Shown piece after piece: positions 7,579 through 15,879 of a stretch of 64,000 nucleotides of DNA (positions are counted from its first letter, which is position 1; each line of letters opens with the position of its first letter). The notes beneath the pieces are model-generated. The model worked only from the letters and a program-made list of their open reading frames with translations, did no database searches and was not told the origin of the DNA. This DNA is from Nonomuraea solani. GTDB taxonomy: Bacteria > Actinomycetota > Actinomycetes > Streptosporangiales > Streptosporangiaceae. The position numbers were made by a program, and so were the translations under genes. Where the stretch lies: assembly GCF_900108335.1 (NCBI RefSeq), contig NZ_FNVT01000014.1, positions 124,001-188,000 on the forward strand, in the 5' to 3' direction.

Positions 7579-9024
7579 TCAGGACAGGGGACCACCGGTC
7601 CGATGTTCAACGTGGCTCGCCGCGCCAAGCCGCGCCTTCTCCCCATGCGCATGATCCGCGTCGTGCGTGGTGTCGTGCGTGGTGCAGCTGGGAAGGCGGA
7701 GCTCGAACCGCGCGCCGCGGGGGCTGTCCTCAAGGGTCAGGGTGCCATGGTGGGCTTGCGCGATCTGCCGGGCGATCGGTAGCCCAAGCCCGGTCCCGCC
7801 GGCGTCCCTGGCTCGGGAGGCCTCCAGCCGCGCGAACCGCTTGAAGATCATCTCCCGCTGCGCGGGTGGAACGCCTTCTCCGTCGTCGCTCACCTCCAGC
7901 ACCGCATCCCCGTCATCGAGCGTGAGGAGCACGGTGATGACGGACTCGGCATGCCGTTCGGCGTTGTCCAGCAGGTTGTTCAGCAGCCTGGTCAGGTCGA
8001 GCCGGTCGCCCTGAACGATCATCCCGGTCATGAGGCGGTGGCGTACGTAGACTCCGACGGGCCGCCGATCCAATTCGCGCCGCACCAGCTCGGTCAGGTC
8101 GAGTATCTCGCGGCGGCGGGTGACACCCGCGTCCAGCCGGGCGAGCTGCAGTAGGTCGCGGACCAGGATCTGCATGCGTTCCACACTCTCCAGCACCATG
8201 CCCGCGACATGCGGCCAGTCCGCCTGGCGCGGGTCCATCAGGGCCTCCTCGATACGAATCCGCATGGCGGTCAGCGGGCTGCGCAGGTCGTGGGAGGCCT
8301 CGGCCGCGAAGCGGAGCTGCTGGTCCACCGCCGATTGGGCCCGATCCAACGTTCGGTTCGCGGTCTCGGCCAGATCCCGCAGCTCGTCGTGGTACGGAGG
8401 CACCGGCACGCGATGGCCCAGGTCACTGGCGGTGATCCGGGCGAGGTTGCGGCTGATGGCGCCCACCGGCTCCAGGGTCTTGCCCACGATCCGATAGCTG
8501 CCCGCGGCGGTCGCCCCGACCAGGAGCAGCCAGCCCGCGGCGAGCGGGATCAGCAGCTCCGGGCCCACGTACCAGGGGACGTCGGGAACGGCCATGTTGA
8601 TCAGCCACACGCCGTCGGAGCGATGAAGCGGGTAGGCGAGCACGATCATGCACTGGCCGGGGAACGCTCGCGCATCGCACGTGCGGATGGTGGCGAAGCC
8701 GTCGGGATCGGGGCGCAGGTTCGTCATGGGCGGCCTGCCCGCCATCTCCCGGGTGGCCGCGACCACGTCGCCGGTCGAGTTGAACACCTGGACCGCCGGG
8801 ACCGGACCGGCTTTCGCCAGATCGGGTGCCTGCTGGCGCACCTGGACGCCCATCTCCACAGCGAGCGCGAAGAGGCGGTCGGTCCGGTGATCGATGGCCG
8901 CATGCCGCTCCACCAGCACGATGAACACCGCCAAGGCGGAGCACAGCAGCGCCATGACGGCGCTGGCGAGCAGGGTCAGCCAGGCTCGGATCGAGTAGCG
9001 ACGCCACCTGCCGACTCTGATCAC
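7579..9024 (-). CDS. HAMP-domain sensor histidine kinase (no adjacent regulator)
   Basis: A 481-residue membrane sensor kinase with two transmembrane helices (about 14-38 and 156-178) flanking an extracellular sensor region of about 117 residues. A HAMP domain (about 180-233), HisKA with ASHDLRSP (His245) and HATPase_c with N-box LLNNLLDNAERH and G-boxes DDGEGV and GGTGLGLPIA follow. The last 35 residues are a His/Asp-rich low-complexity tail. The start is taken at a GTG (9024), where membrane homology begins; the purine tract GAGGGG abuts it, so the ribosome site is unusual. No response regulator lies beside it in the window. It is divergent from a sugar-binding lipoprotein gene, a possible partner in ligand sensing. 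Confidence 0.88.
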   Translation of the reverse strand: MIRVGRWRRYSIRAWLTLLASAVMALLCSALAVFIVLVERHAAIDHRTDRLFALAVEMGVQVRQQAPDLAKAGPVPAVQVFNSTGDVVAATREMAGRPPMTNLRPDPDGFATIRTCDARAFPGQCMIVLAYPLHRSDGVWLINMAVPDVPWYVGPELLIPLAAGWLLLVGATAAGSYRIVGKTLEPVGAISRNLARITASDLGHRVPVPPYHDELRDLAETANRTLDRAQSAVDQQLRFAAEASHDLRSPLTAMRIRIEEALMDPRQADWPHVAGMVLESVERMQILVRDLLQLARLDAGVTRRREILDLTELVRRELDRRPVGVYVRHRLMTGMIVQGDRLDLTRLLNNLLDNAERHAESVITVLLTLDDGDAVLEVSDDGEGVPPAQREMIFKRFARLEASRARDAGGTGLGLPIARQIAQAHHGTLTLEDSPRGARFELRLPSCTTHDTTHDADHAHGEKARLGAASHVEHRTGGPLS

Positions 9025-9206
9025 CCCCTCGTGACCAGCCGCAACCGTAATAGCTCCTGTACCAAACCCTAGCTGGCCATTGGGAGATAAAATCCCAAAA
9101 GCCAGTAAACGCCGCCATAGTGGCGGCCAGCGTGGCGGGGTCAGGCCGGCGGCTCGTGAAATCCATCGCATATACTTTATCCAGCAGCACAGCGTTGGCG
9201 GCTGAA

Positions 9207-10166
9207 ATGGGGCGGCCACGACCAGTAAGAAGAACGATCTTGCGAGTTTTCGCGATTCTCATATTCGGCGGCGTATTCGGCCTGACCGCCTGCGACTCGC
9301 CCATGGGGGGCACGACCTCGGGCGACCTGACGATCGGCATTTCGGTGTCGACGCTGAGCAATCCCTATTTCGCCCAATTCCGCGACGGAGCGGAGGCCGC
9401 GGCGCAACTCGCCGGTGTGAAACTGACGGTCACGGACGCCCACAACGACAACTCCCGGCAGGCCGGCCAGATTCAAAACTTCACCAAAAAAGGCGTAAAA
9501 GCAATCATCCTCAACCCGGTCGACTCCGACGCCATCGCGCCGGCGGTCAAGGCGGCCCGTCAGGCCGGCATCCCGGTGATCGCGGCCGACCGCAGTGTCA
9601 ACGGCGCCGAGGTGACACAGACCGTGACGTCCGACAATGTGGACGGCGGCAGGCTGGGTGCGCGGGAGCTGGCCAGGCAGGTCGGCGGTAAGGGCCAGGT
9701 GGTCGTGCTCCAAGGTGTGGCCGGCGCTTCCGCCTCGCGCGACCGCGACCGTGGTTTCACCCAGGGGATCGCCGCGTTCCCGAAGATCAAGGTCGTCGCC
9801 AGGCGATCGGCCGACTTCGACAGGGCCGAGGGCCGCGCCGTCATGGCGGACCTGATGCGGCGTCACCCCGGCATCGCGGGGGTGTTCGCGAGCAACGACG
9901 AAATGGCGCTGGGCGCGATTCAGGCGCTGGGGGCCAGAGCGGGGCGGCAGGTCAAGGTGGTCGGCTTCGACGGCACGCCGGACGGCATCAAGGCGGTGCG
10001 GGCGGGCACGATGGCGGCCACGGTCGCCCAGCAGCCGCGGCGGATCGGCTCGCGAGCGGTGGACGACGCCATCAAGGCGGCCAAGGGGCAGACCATCCCG
10101 AAGTCGGTCGCGGTTCCCATCAAACTGGCGACCAAGAGCAACGCCCATGAGTTCTGGACCTTCTAA
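9207..10166 (+). CDS. RbsB-like sugar-binding lipoprotein (lone)
   Basis: Periplasmic-binding protein of the ribose/galactose type (peripla_BP_4), 319 residues. A signal peptide ends with lipobox LTAC at about residue 29. Two lobes of the type I fold follow, with ISVSTLSNPYFAQFRDGAEA near the start, ILNPVDSDAIAPAVKAARQAG and GVFASNDEMALGAIQALG. The protein would be anchored outside the membrane. No ABC ATPase or permease gene is nearby, which is unusual for this family. It diverges from a histidine kinase gene across 182 bp, so a signalling rather than transport role is worth considering. The start is the ATG just before the signal peptide; no strong ribosome site is seen. Confidence 0.85.
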   Translation: MGRPRPVRRTILRVFAILIFGGVFGLTACDSPMGGTTSGDLTIGISVSTLSNPYFAQFRDGAEAAAQLAGVKLTVTDAHNDNSRQAGQIQNFTKKGVKAIILNPVDSDAIAPAVKAARQAGIPVIAADRSVNGAEVTQTVTSDNVDGGRLGARELARQVGGKGQVVVLQGVAGASASRDRDRGFTQGIAAFPKIKVVARRSADFDRAEGRAVMADLMRRHPGIAGVFASNDEMALGAIQALGARAGRQVKVVGFDGTPDGIKAVRAGTMAATVAQQPRRIGSRAVDDAIKAAKGQTIPKSVAVPIKLATKSNAHEFWTF

Positions 10167-10248
10167 AGACTCCCTGTGCCGACCGGAGACCGGCGACCGC
10201 CCGAAAGGTTGGTAGAAAGAGACATTCGGTTTCCGGGAGAGGACGGGC

Positions 10249-10845
10249 ATGGGCAGGCCGCGCACCACCAGCGATGAGGCGATCCTGGAGGCCGCCGGGC
10301 GTGCCATCGGCCGGCACGGGCCGCAGGGCATCACGCTGGCCGGCGTCGCCCAGGAGGCCGGGCTGTCGCCGGCCACGCTGGTGCAGCGGTTCGGGTCGAA
10401 GCGGGGGCTGCTGCTCGCGGTGGCGAGTCACGCCGCGCGGACGGTGCGGGAGCCGTTCGAGCGGGCCCGTGAGGAGCACGGCACCCCGCTGGCCGCGCTG
10501 GGGGCCGCGCTGGCCGTCCTGGCCGAGGGCGTGTCCACCCCCGAGGAGCTGGCCGGCAGCCTCGGGTTCCTGCAGCTCGACCTGACCGACCCGGAGTTCC
10601 GCGCGCACGCGGCCGAGCACGCCCGCCGTACCCGCGACGAGATCGCCGGTCTGCTGGCGGAGGCGGTGGCGGCGGGTGAGCTGGTGGCCGGGACCGAGCT
10701 CGCCTCGCTGGCCCGCGCCGTCCAGATCGCCTACAACGGCACCCTCATCCTCTGGGCCCTGTCCGGCGACGGCACGCTCGCCGCCGCCCTGCGCGACTCC
10801 CTCGGCCAGACGCTGCGGCCGTACCTGACCGAACGCCCGAGCTGA
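10249..10845 (+). CDS. TetR/AcrR family transcriptional regulator
   Basis: A 198-residue repressor-type protein. The N-terminal helix-turn-helix spans about residues 10-55 (ILEAAGRAIGRHG...ITLAGVAQEAGLSPATLVQRFGSKRGLL), followed by an all-helical ligand/dimer domain. The coding sequence starts at ATG 10249, preceded by GGGAGAGGA. Its own 3' end contains the first partial copy of the tandem repeat that follows. The target is not evident; the next gene downstream is an ABC-2 permease on the same strand. Confidence 0.85.
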   Translation: MGRPRTTSDEAILEAAGRAIGRHGPQGITLAGVAQEAGLSPATLVQRFGSKRGLLLAVASHAARTVREPFERAREEHGTPLAALGAALAVLAEGVSTPEELAGSLGFLQLDLTDPEFRAHAAEHARRTRDEIAGLLAEAVAAGELVAGTELASLARAVQIAYNGTLILWALSGDGTLAAALRDSLGQTLRPYLTERPS

Positions 10846-10869
10846 CCGCGACGCTCCGGCGCCGTACCC

Positions 10870-10959
10870 GATCGAACGCCCGAACCGACCGAACGGCCGA
10901 ACCGATCGAACGCCCGCGCTGGCCGAACGGCCGAACCGATCGAACGCCCGAACTGACGG
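10870..10959. repeat. 34-bp tandem direct repeat, about 2.6 copies
   Basis: Units start at 10870, 10904 and 10938, each beginning GATCGAACGCCCG and ending in CCGAACGGCCGAACC; the third unit is partial. A degenerate half-unit (CGAACGCCCGAGCTGACC) occurs within the last codons of the preceding TetR gene, and CGCGACGCTCCGG flanks both sides. The array is non-coding: the apparent Arg/Ser/Phe-rich reading frames on the minus strand are products of the repeat. It may have arisen by local duplication of the gene's 3' end. Confidence 0.85.
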
Positions 10960-11090
10960 AAAGGCTCGACTCCGCGACGCTCCGGTCACGAAACTGGACC
11001 CGCACCCCCTCTGACGGGGGATGATCGGGTATCGGCCGGCCCATCGGTCACCGGGCGGGCGCGTGGTGACCGCGACGCTTCGAGGTGCTC

Positions 11091-11981
11091 ATGAGCCACG
11101 TGGAAGAAGACTCGTCGCCGCAATCACTGGCGGAGCTGGCCCGCAGGCACGGGCTCCGCCCGGCCATCGCGCGGCCGGGGTTCATCGCCTACCTGCGCCA
11201 GCTCTGGGAACGGCGGCACTTCGTGCTGACGTACGCCACCTCGCGCAACGTCTCGAAATACTCCGGCTCGGCGCTAGGGCAGCTCTGGCAGGTCATCACC
11301 CCGCTGCTGAACGCCGCCATCTACTACGTGATGTTCGGCCTCATCCTGGGCGGCAGCAAGAACATCCCGAACTATCCGGCGTTCCTGCTGACCGGCATGT
11401 TCGTCTTCACCTACACGCAGCGGACCGTCACCGCCGGGGCCAAGTCGATCTCCGGCAACCTGTCGCTGATCCGCGCCCTGCACTTCCCGCGCGCCTCGCT
11501 GCCGCTGGCGTACACGATTCAGGAGCTGCAGCAGCTCGTCATCTCCATGGGCGTGCTCCTGGTCATCGTGGTGATCACCGGGGAGTCGCCGTCGTGGTTC
11601 TGGCTGATGATCCCGATCGTGCTGCTGCTGCAGACGATGTTCAACGTCGGGGCCGGGCTGATCCTGGCCAGGATGGGCTCCTCGGTGCGCGACCTCAACC
11701 AGTTGCTGCCGTTCATCATGCGCACCTGGCTGTACGCCTCGGGCGTGTTCTTCGCCATCCACGACAAAGTGGTCAACAGCGCCGGCCTGCCGGAGTGGGT
11801 GGCCACCGCGATGTACCTGAACCCGGCGGCCTCCTACATCGAATGGATGCGCGACATCCTCATCCACGGCCACACCCCACCACAGATGGTGTGGCTGTCG
11901 TGCCTGTTCTGGGCGGTGTTCGCGCTCATCGCCGGGTTCTGGTACTTCTGGCGGGCCGAGGACCGCTACGGGCGGGGCTGA
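11091..11981 (+). CDS. ABC-2 type permease (polysaccharide/teichoic acid export type)
   Basis: A 296-residue integral membrane protein with about six transmembrane segments in the ABC-2 (Wzm/TagG-like) arrangement. It has the cytoplasmic N-terminal region typical of exporters of polymers (FVLTYATSRNVSKYSGSALGQLWQVITPLLNA), then hydrophobic helices to GFWYFWRAEDRYGRG. These permeases normally pair with a separate ATPase (Wzt/TagH-like), but none follows here; the next gene is on the other strand. The ATG at 11091, preceded by GAGGT, is preferred over the in-frame GTG at 11085. Substrate unknown. Confidence 0.82.
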   Translation: MSHVEEDSSPQSLAELARRHGLRPAIARPGFIAYLRQLWERRHFVLTYATSRNVSKYSGSALGQLWQVITPLLNAAIYYVMFGLILGGSKNIPNYPAFLLTGMFVFTYTQRTVTAGAKSISGNLSLIRALHFPRASLPLAYTIQELQQLVISMGVLLVIVVITGESPSWFWLMIPIVLLLQTMFNVGAGLILARMGSSVRDLNQLLPFIMRTWLYASGVFFAIHDKVVNSAGLPEWVATAMYLNPAASYIEWMRDILIHGHTPPQMVWLSCLFWAVFALIAGFWYFWRAEDRYGRG

Positions 11982-11987
11982 CCCGGC

Positions 11988-12306
11988 TCACCCTTTGACG
12001 CGGGCGTCGAACGTCGGATGGATGTCGACGTCCTTGCCGACCTTGACCAGGGTCTCGACGACCTTGCCCGTGAGGCCCACGACGCCGAACCCGTCCTTGA
12101 CGGGCACGAGCAGGTGCTTCTCGTCGTACCAGCCGAACACCGGGAAGCGGTTGGCCACCTTGATGCGGGTGACGGCCTTGCCGGTGGCGGTGTCCCAGAC
12201 GCAGGCCGACGACTCCAGGGAGTGGCACGCGGTCAGGAAGCGGCGGCTGCGCGGGCGGGGCACCGAGCACGGTCGTCAGGGCCAGTGCCGTGGTCACGTA
12301 CAGCAT
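11988..12306 (-). pseudogene. remnant of a secreted WD40/beta-propeller-like protein
   Basis: One frame starts at 12306 with a signal-peptide-like MLYVTTALALTTVLGAPP and then degenerates. A second frame, offset by one base near 12264, continues with propeller-like sequence (ACVWDTATGKAVTRIKV, then FPVFGWYDEKHLLVPVKDG) to a stop at 11988. Joining the two gives only about 105 residues: a signal peptide fused straight to what looks like the final blade of a propeller. The simplest reading is an internal deletion with a frameshift. Confidence 0.5.
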
Positions 12307-12438
12307 CGCCTTGCGCTCCTGTCTCGAATCGGTCTGCGGATCCTACAAGATCGCGTCGGCGTGGCGGGCGGGATGAACGGGGACGGCGATCCGGTTGGGT
12401 TGAAGGACATACCCTCGGCAATGAAGGAGAGCCGCCTC

Positions 12439-12909
12439 ATGAGCACGTCCCCCGAACCCCGGCCCGCCGTCCGCCAGCTCAGGCTCGTGGTCGAGGCCGA
12501 AGACTACGAGGCCGCCCTGACCTTCTACCGCGACGTCCTGGGCCTGCCCGAGGAGGCGGCGTTCAGCACCGGCGACGGCGCGCGGGTGGCGATCCTGGAC
12601 GCCGGCCGGGCCACGCTGGAGATCGCCAACCCGGCGCAGAAGAAGATGATCGACGACGTCGAGGTGGGCCGTCAGGTGGCGCCCAAGTTCCGGGTCGCGT
12701 TCGAGGTGGACGACGCCCGCCAGACCACCGAGCGGCTGGTCGCGGCGGGCGCGGACGAGGTCGCGCCGCCCACCGTCACCCCGTGGGAGTCGCTGAACGC
12801 CCGCCTCGACGCGCCCGGCGGCGTGCACATCACGGTCTTCCAGGAGCTGCGCACCCAGGAGGAGCGCGTCTCGCTCGACGGCTTCGCCAAGGACGAGGAG
12901 CGCTCCTGA
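12439..12909 (+). CDS. VOC (glyoxalase/bleomycin-resistance) family protein
   Basis: A 156-residue protein of the vicinal-oxygen-chelate fold: paired beta-alpha-beta-beta-beta units beginning QLRLVVEAEDYEAALTFYRD, with the second unit FRVAFEVDDARQTTERLVAAG and the late GGVHITVFQEL. Such proteins act as dioxygenases, isomerases or drug-binding proteins; the substrate cannot be deduced. AAGGAGA nine bases before ATG 12439 fixes the start. It is convergent with a second VOC gene only 8 bp away; the short gap contains the palindrome GGCTGATCAGCC. Confidence 0.82.
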   Translation: MSTSPEPRPAVRQLRLVVEAEDYEAALTFYRDVLGLPEEAAFSTGDGARVAILDAGRATLEIANPAQKKMIDDVEVGRQVAPKFRVAFEVDDARQTTERLVAAGADEVAPPTVTPWESLNARLDAPGGVHITVFQELRTQEERVSLDGFAKDEERS

Positions 12910-12917
12910 GGGGCTGA

Positions 12918-13307
12918 TCAGCCGGCCACGTGGGCGATCTGGATCAGGTTGCCGCAGGTGTCGTCGAGTACGGCGGTGGTCACCGTCCCCATGTCGGTGG
13001 GCTCCTGGGTGAAGCGCACGCCGAGGTCGCGCAGCCGCTCGTACTCGGCCTTGACGTCGTCGACGGCGAAGGCGGTGAACGGGATGCCGTCTGCGACCAG
13101 CGCGTCCTTGAACGGCTTCACCGCCGGGTGACTGCTCGGTTCGAGCACCAGCTCGACGCCGTCCGGCTCCTGCGGCGACACCACGGTCAGCCACCGGTCC
13201 TCGCCGATCGGGACGTCGTGCTTCTTCACGAAGCCCAGCACCTCGGTGTAGAAGCGCAGCGCCTTCTCCTGGTCGTCGACGAGCACGCTGGTCAGGTTGA
13301 TTCTCAT
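12918..13307 (-). CDS. VOC family protein, coupled to ArsR regulator
   Basis: A 129-residue single VOC-fold protein: NLTSVLVDDQEKALRFYTEVLGF at the start, VELVLEPSSHP in the middle and CGNLIQIAHV at the end, where the metal-ligand Glu of many family members is replaced. ATG 13307 overlaps the stop of the upstream ArsR gene (ATGA) with GAGGG upstream, so the pair is translationally coupled. ArsR-VOC pairs are common in actinobacteria and usually annotated as detoxification or resistance modules; the ligand is unknown. Confidence 0.82.
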   Translation of the reverse strand: MRINLTSVLVDDQEKALRFYTEVLGFVKKHDVPIGEDRWLTVVSPQEPDGVELVLEPSSHPAVKPFKDALVADGIPFTAFAVDDVKAEYERLRDLGVRFTQEPTDMGTVTTAVLDDTCGNLIQIAHVAG

Positions 13308-13597
13308 GTCGGTTCCCTCTTTCCGAGCCACCGCTCGACGATCGGTTCGAGCGGTGTGGTGTTGATGTAGTGGAACTTGTACCGGCCCTCGCGCCGCGTC
13401 TCGACGAGGCCGGCGGCCTCCAGTACGTCGAGATGCTGCGAGATCGCCTGCCGCGACGAACCGAGCCCGTGCTTGGTGGCCAGCCGGGCGCAGATCTCGA
13501 AGAGTGTCTGCCCGTTCCGGTCGGTCAGCTCGTCGAGGATCGTGCGGCGCGTGGAGTCGGCCAGGGCCTTGAAGACGTCACCCACACGTCGCACCAT
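13304..13597 (-). CDS. ArsR/SmtB-type winged-helix repressor
   Basis: A 97-residue winged-helix regulator: FKALADSTRRTILDEL, then recognition-helix segment SSRQAISQHLDVLEAAGLV and the wing ETRREGRYKFHYIN. No metal-binding Cys pair (ELCVCDL type) is present, so a non-metal signal is likely. It is the first gene of a two-gene unit with the downstream VOC protein. It is divergent from a PPOX gene across about 116 bp, so that gene may share its operator. ATG 13597 was taken as start; a TTG six bases earlier is possible. Confidence 0.85.
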   Translation of the reverse strand: MVRRVGDVFKALADSTRRTILDELTDRNGQTLFEICARLATKHGLGSSRQAISQHLDVLEAAGLVETRREGRYKFHYINTTPLEPIVERWLGKREPT

Positions 13598-13713
13598 AGG
13601 CAAGTCGCTACTTGCATGTCAATTCGGCGCCGGTCATGGTATCGCTCAAAGCGATTGAATTGATCGGAAACCATCGCTTTTACTAATGGGCTGGCTCGCC
13701 TAGCGTCATCGGT

Positions 13714-14229
13714 ATGACGACGTACGGGAAAGAGCCGGCTCCCGAGCCTCTGTCCAGTCCGCGCGGCACACCCCTGACGACACTCGGCTGGGCGGACGTG
13801 CGGACCCGGGTGGCCGAGGCGGGCGACTACCTGCTCGCCACCACGGACCGGGACGGCCGGCCGCACGTGGTGCCGGTGCTGGCCGTGTGGCTCGAAGGAA
13901 CGGTCTGTTTCGTCACCTTCCGGCAGTCGCGCAAGACCCGCAACCTCGAACGGAACGACGGCTGCGCGGTCACGGTGCCCGGTCCTGATGTCGACCTGGT
14001 GCTCGAAGGCGCCGCTCATCTCGTCCGGGACGCGGACCGGCTGCGACAGGTCGCGGACCTGTTCCCGGTCAAGTATCCGTGGTGGCATCCGGTCGTCAGC
14101 GACGGTGAGTTCTACGACCCCGCCGACGACGATCCCCGGCACGTCTACGCGCTCGAACCGGCGCGGGTGTTCGCCTTCGGCAAGGAGAAGGGGTTCAGCG
14201 CTGCCCGCTGGCGCTTCGACCGCACCTGA
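13714..14229 (+). CDS. pyridoxamine 5'-phosphate oxidase-like split-barrel protein
   Basis: A 171-residue flavin- or F420-binding split-barrel protein: ADVRTRVAEAGDYLLATTDRDG, then RPHVVPVLAVWLEGTVCFVTF and SRKTRNLERNDGCAVTV, the signature of the general-stress/PPOX group. The C-terminal part contains PWWHPVVSDGEFYD. It would be cytoplasmic. It lies 20 bp before a second PPOX-family gene on the same strand, so the two probably form an operon, divergent from ArsR-VOC. Confidence 0.82.
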   Translation: MTTYGKEPAPEPLSSPRGTPLTTLGWADVRTRVAEAGDYLLATTDRDGRPHVVPVLAVWLEGTVCFVTFRQSRKTRNLERNDGCAVTVPGPDVDLVLEGAAHLVRDADRLRQVADLFPVKYPWWHPVVSDGEFYDPADDDPRHVYALEPARVFAFGKEKGFSAARWRFDRT

Positions 14230-14249
14230 CCTCGAAAGGAACCACACCT

Positions 14250-14672
14250 ATGACGACGATGACCGACGACGAATGGCGATCCTTCGTCACGGCGGGGACA
14301 AGGCTTGCCCACATAGCCCTCACGCGCGCCGACGGGCGGCCCCACGTCACCCCGGTCTGCTTCATCCTCGACGGCGACGAACTCGCCTTCGCCCTGTCGC
14401 CCGGAAGCGTCAAAGGCAAGAGCCTGGCGCGTGACCGGCGCGTCGCGGTCTGCGTCAGCGACGACCGGCAGCCCTACGGCTTCGTCACCATCGAAGGACA
14501 CGCGCGCACCTCCGCCGAGCCGGAGCAGGTCGAACAGGTCGCCGCAGGCATCGCCGGCCGCTACTACCCCGGTCAGCCCGCCAAGGACATCGCCGAATCG
14601 TTCGTACGGGAAGGATTCACCGCGGTCCGCATCGGCATCACCAACGTCATCGCCCGGTCCGGACTCGGCTGA
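14250..14672 (+). CDS. PPOX class F420-dependent oxidoreductase-like protein
   Basis: A 140-residue split-barrel protein of the short F420/FMN-binding group: RLAHIALTRADGRPHVTPVCF, then FALSPGSVKGKSLARDRRVAVCV and GFVTIEGHARTS. These residues line the cofactor pocket in the family. GAAAGGAACC precedes the ATG. It probably forms an operon with the preceding PPOX gene. The cofactor (F420 or FMN) and substrate are not resolved from sequence. Confidence 0.83.
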   Translation: MTTMTDDEWRSFVTAGTRLAHIALTRADGRPHVTPVCFILDGDELAFALSPGSVKGKSLARDRRVAVCVSDDRQPYGFVTIEGHARTSAEPEQVEQVAAGIAGRYYPGQPAKDIAESFVREGFTAVRIGITNVIARSGLG

Positions 14673-14725
14673 GTCACGGTTACACTGCAACGCCACCGTT
14701 CGTCGATCATCGGAGAGTGCGGAGC

Positions 14726-14896
14726 ATGAGGCGAGTTCCTGCCGGCCTGGGCGTGTTACCGGCTCTCACGGGCTGTTCCGGTCTCCAGGAGGCCGCGCAA
14801 GACGAGGGGCAGGACGGCAGGAAGGCGTCCGTGAAAGGCGGCGTGACCTCCGTCGGCCTCGCCTTCGACGGGAAGGACCGCGTGGGCGCCTGCTGA
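14726..14896 (+). CDS. small putative lipoprotein
   Basis: A 56-codon frame starting MRRVPAGLGVLPALTGC, a short signal peptide with lipobox LTGC (Cys17), followed by a charged Gln/Glu/Asp/Lys-rich stretch and ending in Cys. GGAG occurs about 11 bases upstream. It could be a genuine small lipoprotein or the truncated 5' end of a larger one. Its 3' end lies directly against the convergent lipid kinase gene. Confidence 0.4.
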   Translation: MRRVPAGLGVLPALTGCSGLQEAAQDEGQDGRKASVKGGVTSVGLAFDGKDRVGAC

Positions 14897-15781
14897 CTAG
14901 TGCTCCGCCGGCAGGCAGACCGTCAGGGCGCCAGGGGCCGCCTCGGCTTCGAGCCGGGTGGTGGGCTCGCGTTCGCCGCCGTCCAGCTCGTACGTCAGCG
15001 GCGCCCCGAACCGGGCCGACACCTTCCGCGCACGGGTGATCCGGACGAACGGGGAGTCCTCGGAACGCCCCGCGGCCATCCTGCCGATCACCCGGGCCCA
15101 CTGGATCGGCCCCTTGGCCGTGGAGACCCCGACCTCCAGCCAGCCGTCGTCCGGCCGGGCGTCGTCGAACGCCTCGATGCCGCCCGCGATCGTGCCCACG
15201 TTGCCCAGCAGCAGGCAGCTCGCCTCCCCGTCGAACCAGGTCGTACCGTCGATCTCGACCTTCATCGGCACCAGCGGCCCGCCGACGTGCCGGACGGCCG
15301 CCTTGACGTAGCTGAGCTTGCCGAGCCGCCGCTTGGCGCGCCCGTCGGCGTCGGCGATCATCTCGGCCTCGAAGCCGGCGCCGGCCATCACCGCGAAGTG
15401 CTCGCCGTTGAGCACGCCCAGGTCCAGCTTTTCCCGGCGGCCGTGGAAGCCGATCAGTACGGCCTCCTCAAGGTCTGCGGGCACGCCGAGGCTGGTGGCG
15501 AACAGGTTCCCGGTGCCCGCGGGCAGGATCGCCATGGGCACCCCGGAGCCGGCCATGACGTCGGCGCACCGCTGCACCATGCCGTCGCCGCCCCAGACGA
15601 ACACCAGTTCGGCACCCTCGTCGAGCGCTTCCCTGACCTTCTTGCGGGCCTTCTTGCTCTTGCCGACCTCGTACCAGAGGAGCTCGCCGACGTCCTGTTC
15701 GGTGATGAGCACGCGCAGCCGGTCAAGGCCGGCGCCCAGGGTCTTCTTACGGTGCGCGACAACCGCCACGGTGGGGGACAT
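14897..15781 (-). CDS. diacylglycerol/lipid kinase family protein
   Basis: A 294-residue protein of the DAGK catalytic family (YegS/BmrU-like): the ATP-binding VWGGDGMVQRC (GGDG about 64-67), PAGTGNLFATSLG, and the C-terminal beta-sandwich with AGAGFEAEMI and DDGWLEVGV. It phosphorylates a lipid substrate such as diacylglycerol at the membrane face. It diverges from two overlapping PAP2 phosphatase genes, which remove phosphate from similar lipids, so the three may form a lipid phosphorylation/dephosphorylation module. Confidence 0.87.
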   Translation of the reverse strand: MSPTVAVVAHRKKTLGAGLDRLRVLITEQDVGELLWYEVGKSKKARKKVREALDEGAELVFVWGGDGMVQRCADVMAGSGVPMAILPAGTGNLFATSLGVPADLEEAVLIGFHGRREKLDLGVLNGEHFAVMAGAGFEAEMIADADGRAKRRLGKLSYVKAAVRHVGGPLVPMKVEIDGTTWFDGEASCLLLGNVGTIAGGIEAFDDARPDDGWLEVGVSTAKGPIQWARVIGRMAAGRSEDSPFVRITRARKVSARFGAPLTYELDGGEREPTTRLEAEAAPGALTVCLPAEH

Positions 15782-15879
15782 GCCTTCCCGACTACCCAGG
15801 CGAGCCGATTCCAGGCAGGAATCAATGCGCCCTGGCGGGGTAGCGAGCGCGGATGCGTACCGAAGGAGGTCAGGAGACA

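Noticed and set aside
10745..11044. Minus-strand frames rich in RSVRPFGRFGRS-like repeats
   Set aside because: They merely translate the 34-bp tandem DNA repeat; no ribosome site or homology.
12914..12925. Palindrome GGCTGATCAGCC between convergent VOC genes
   Set aside because: Too short for a terminator and between two stop codons, so an operator role is unlikely.
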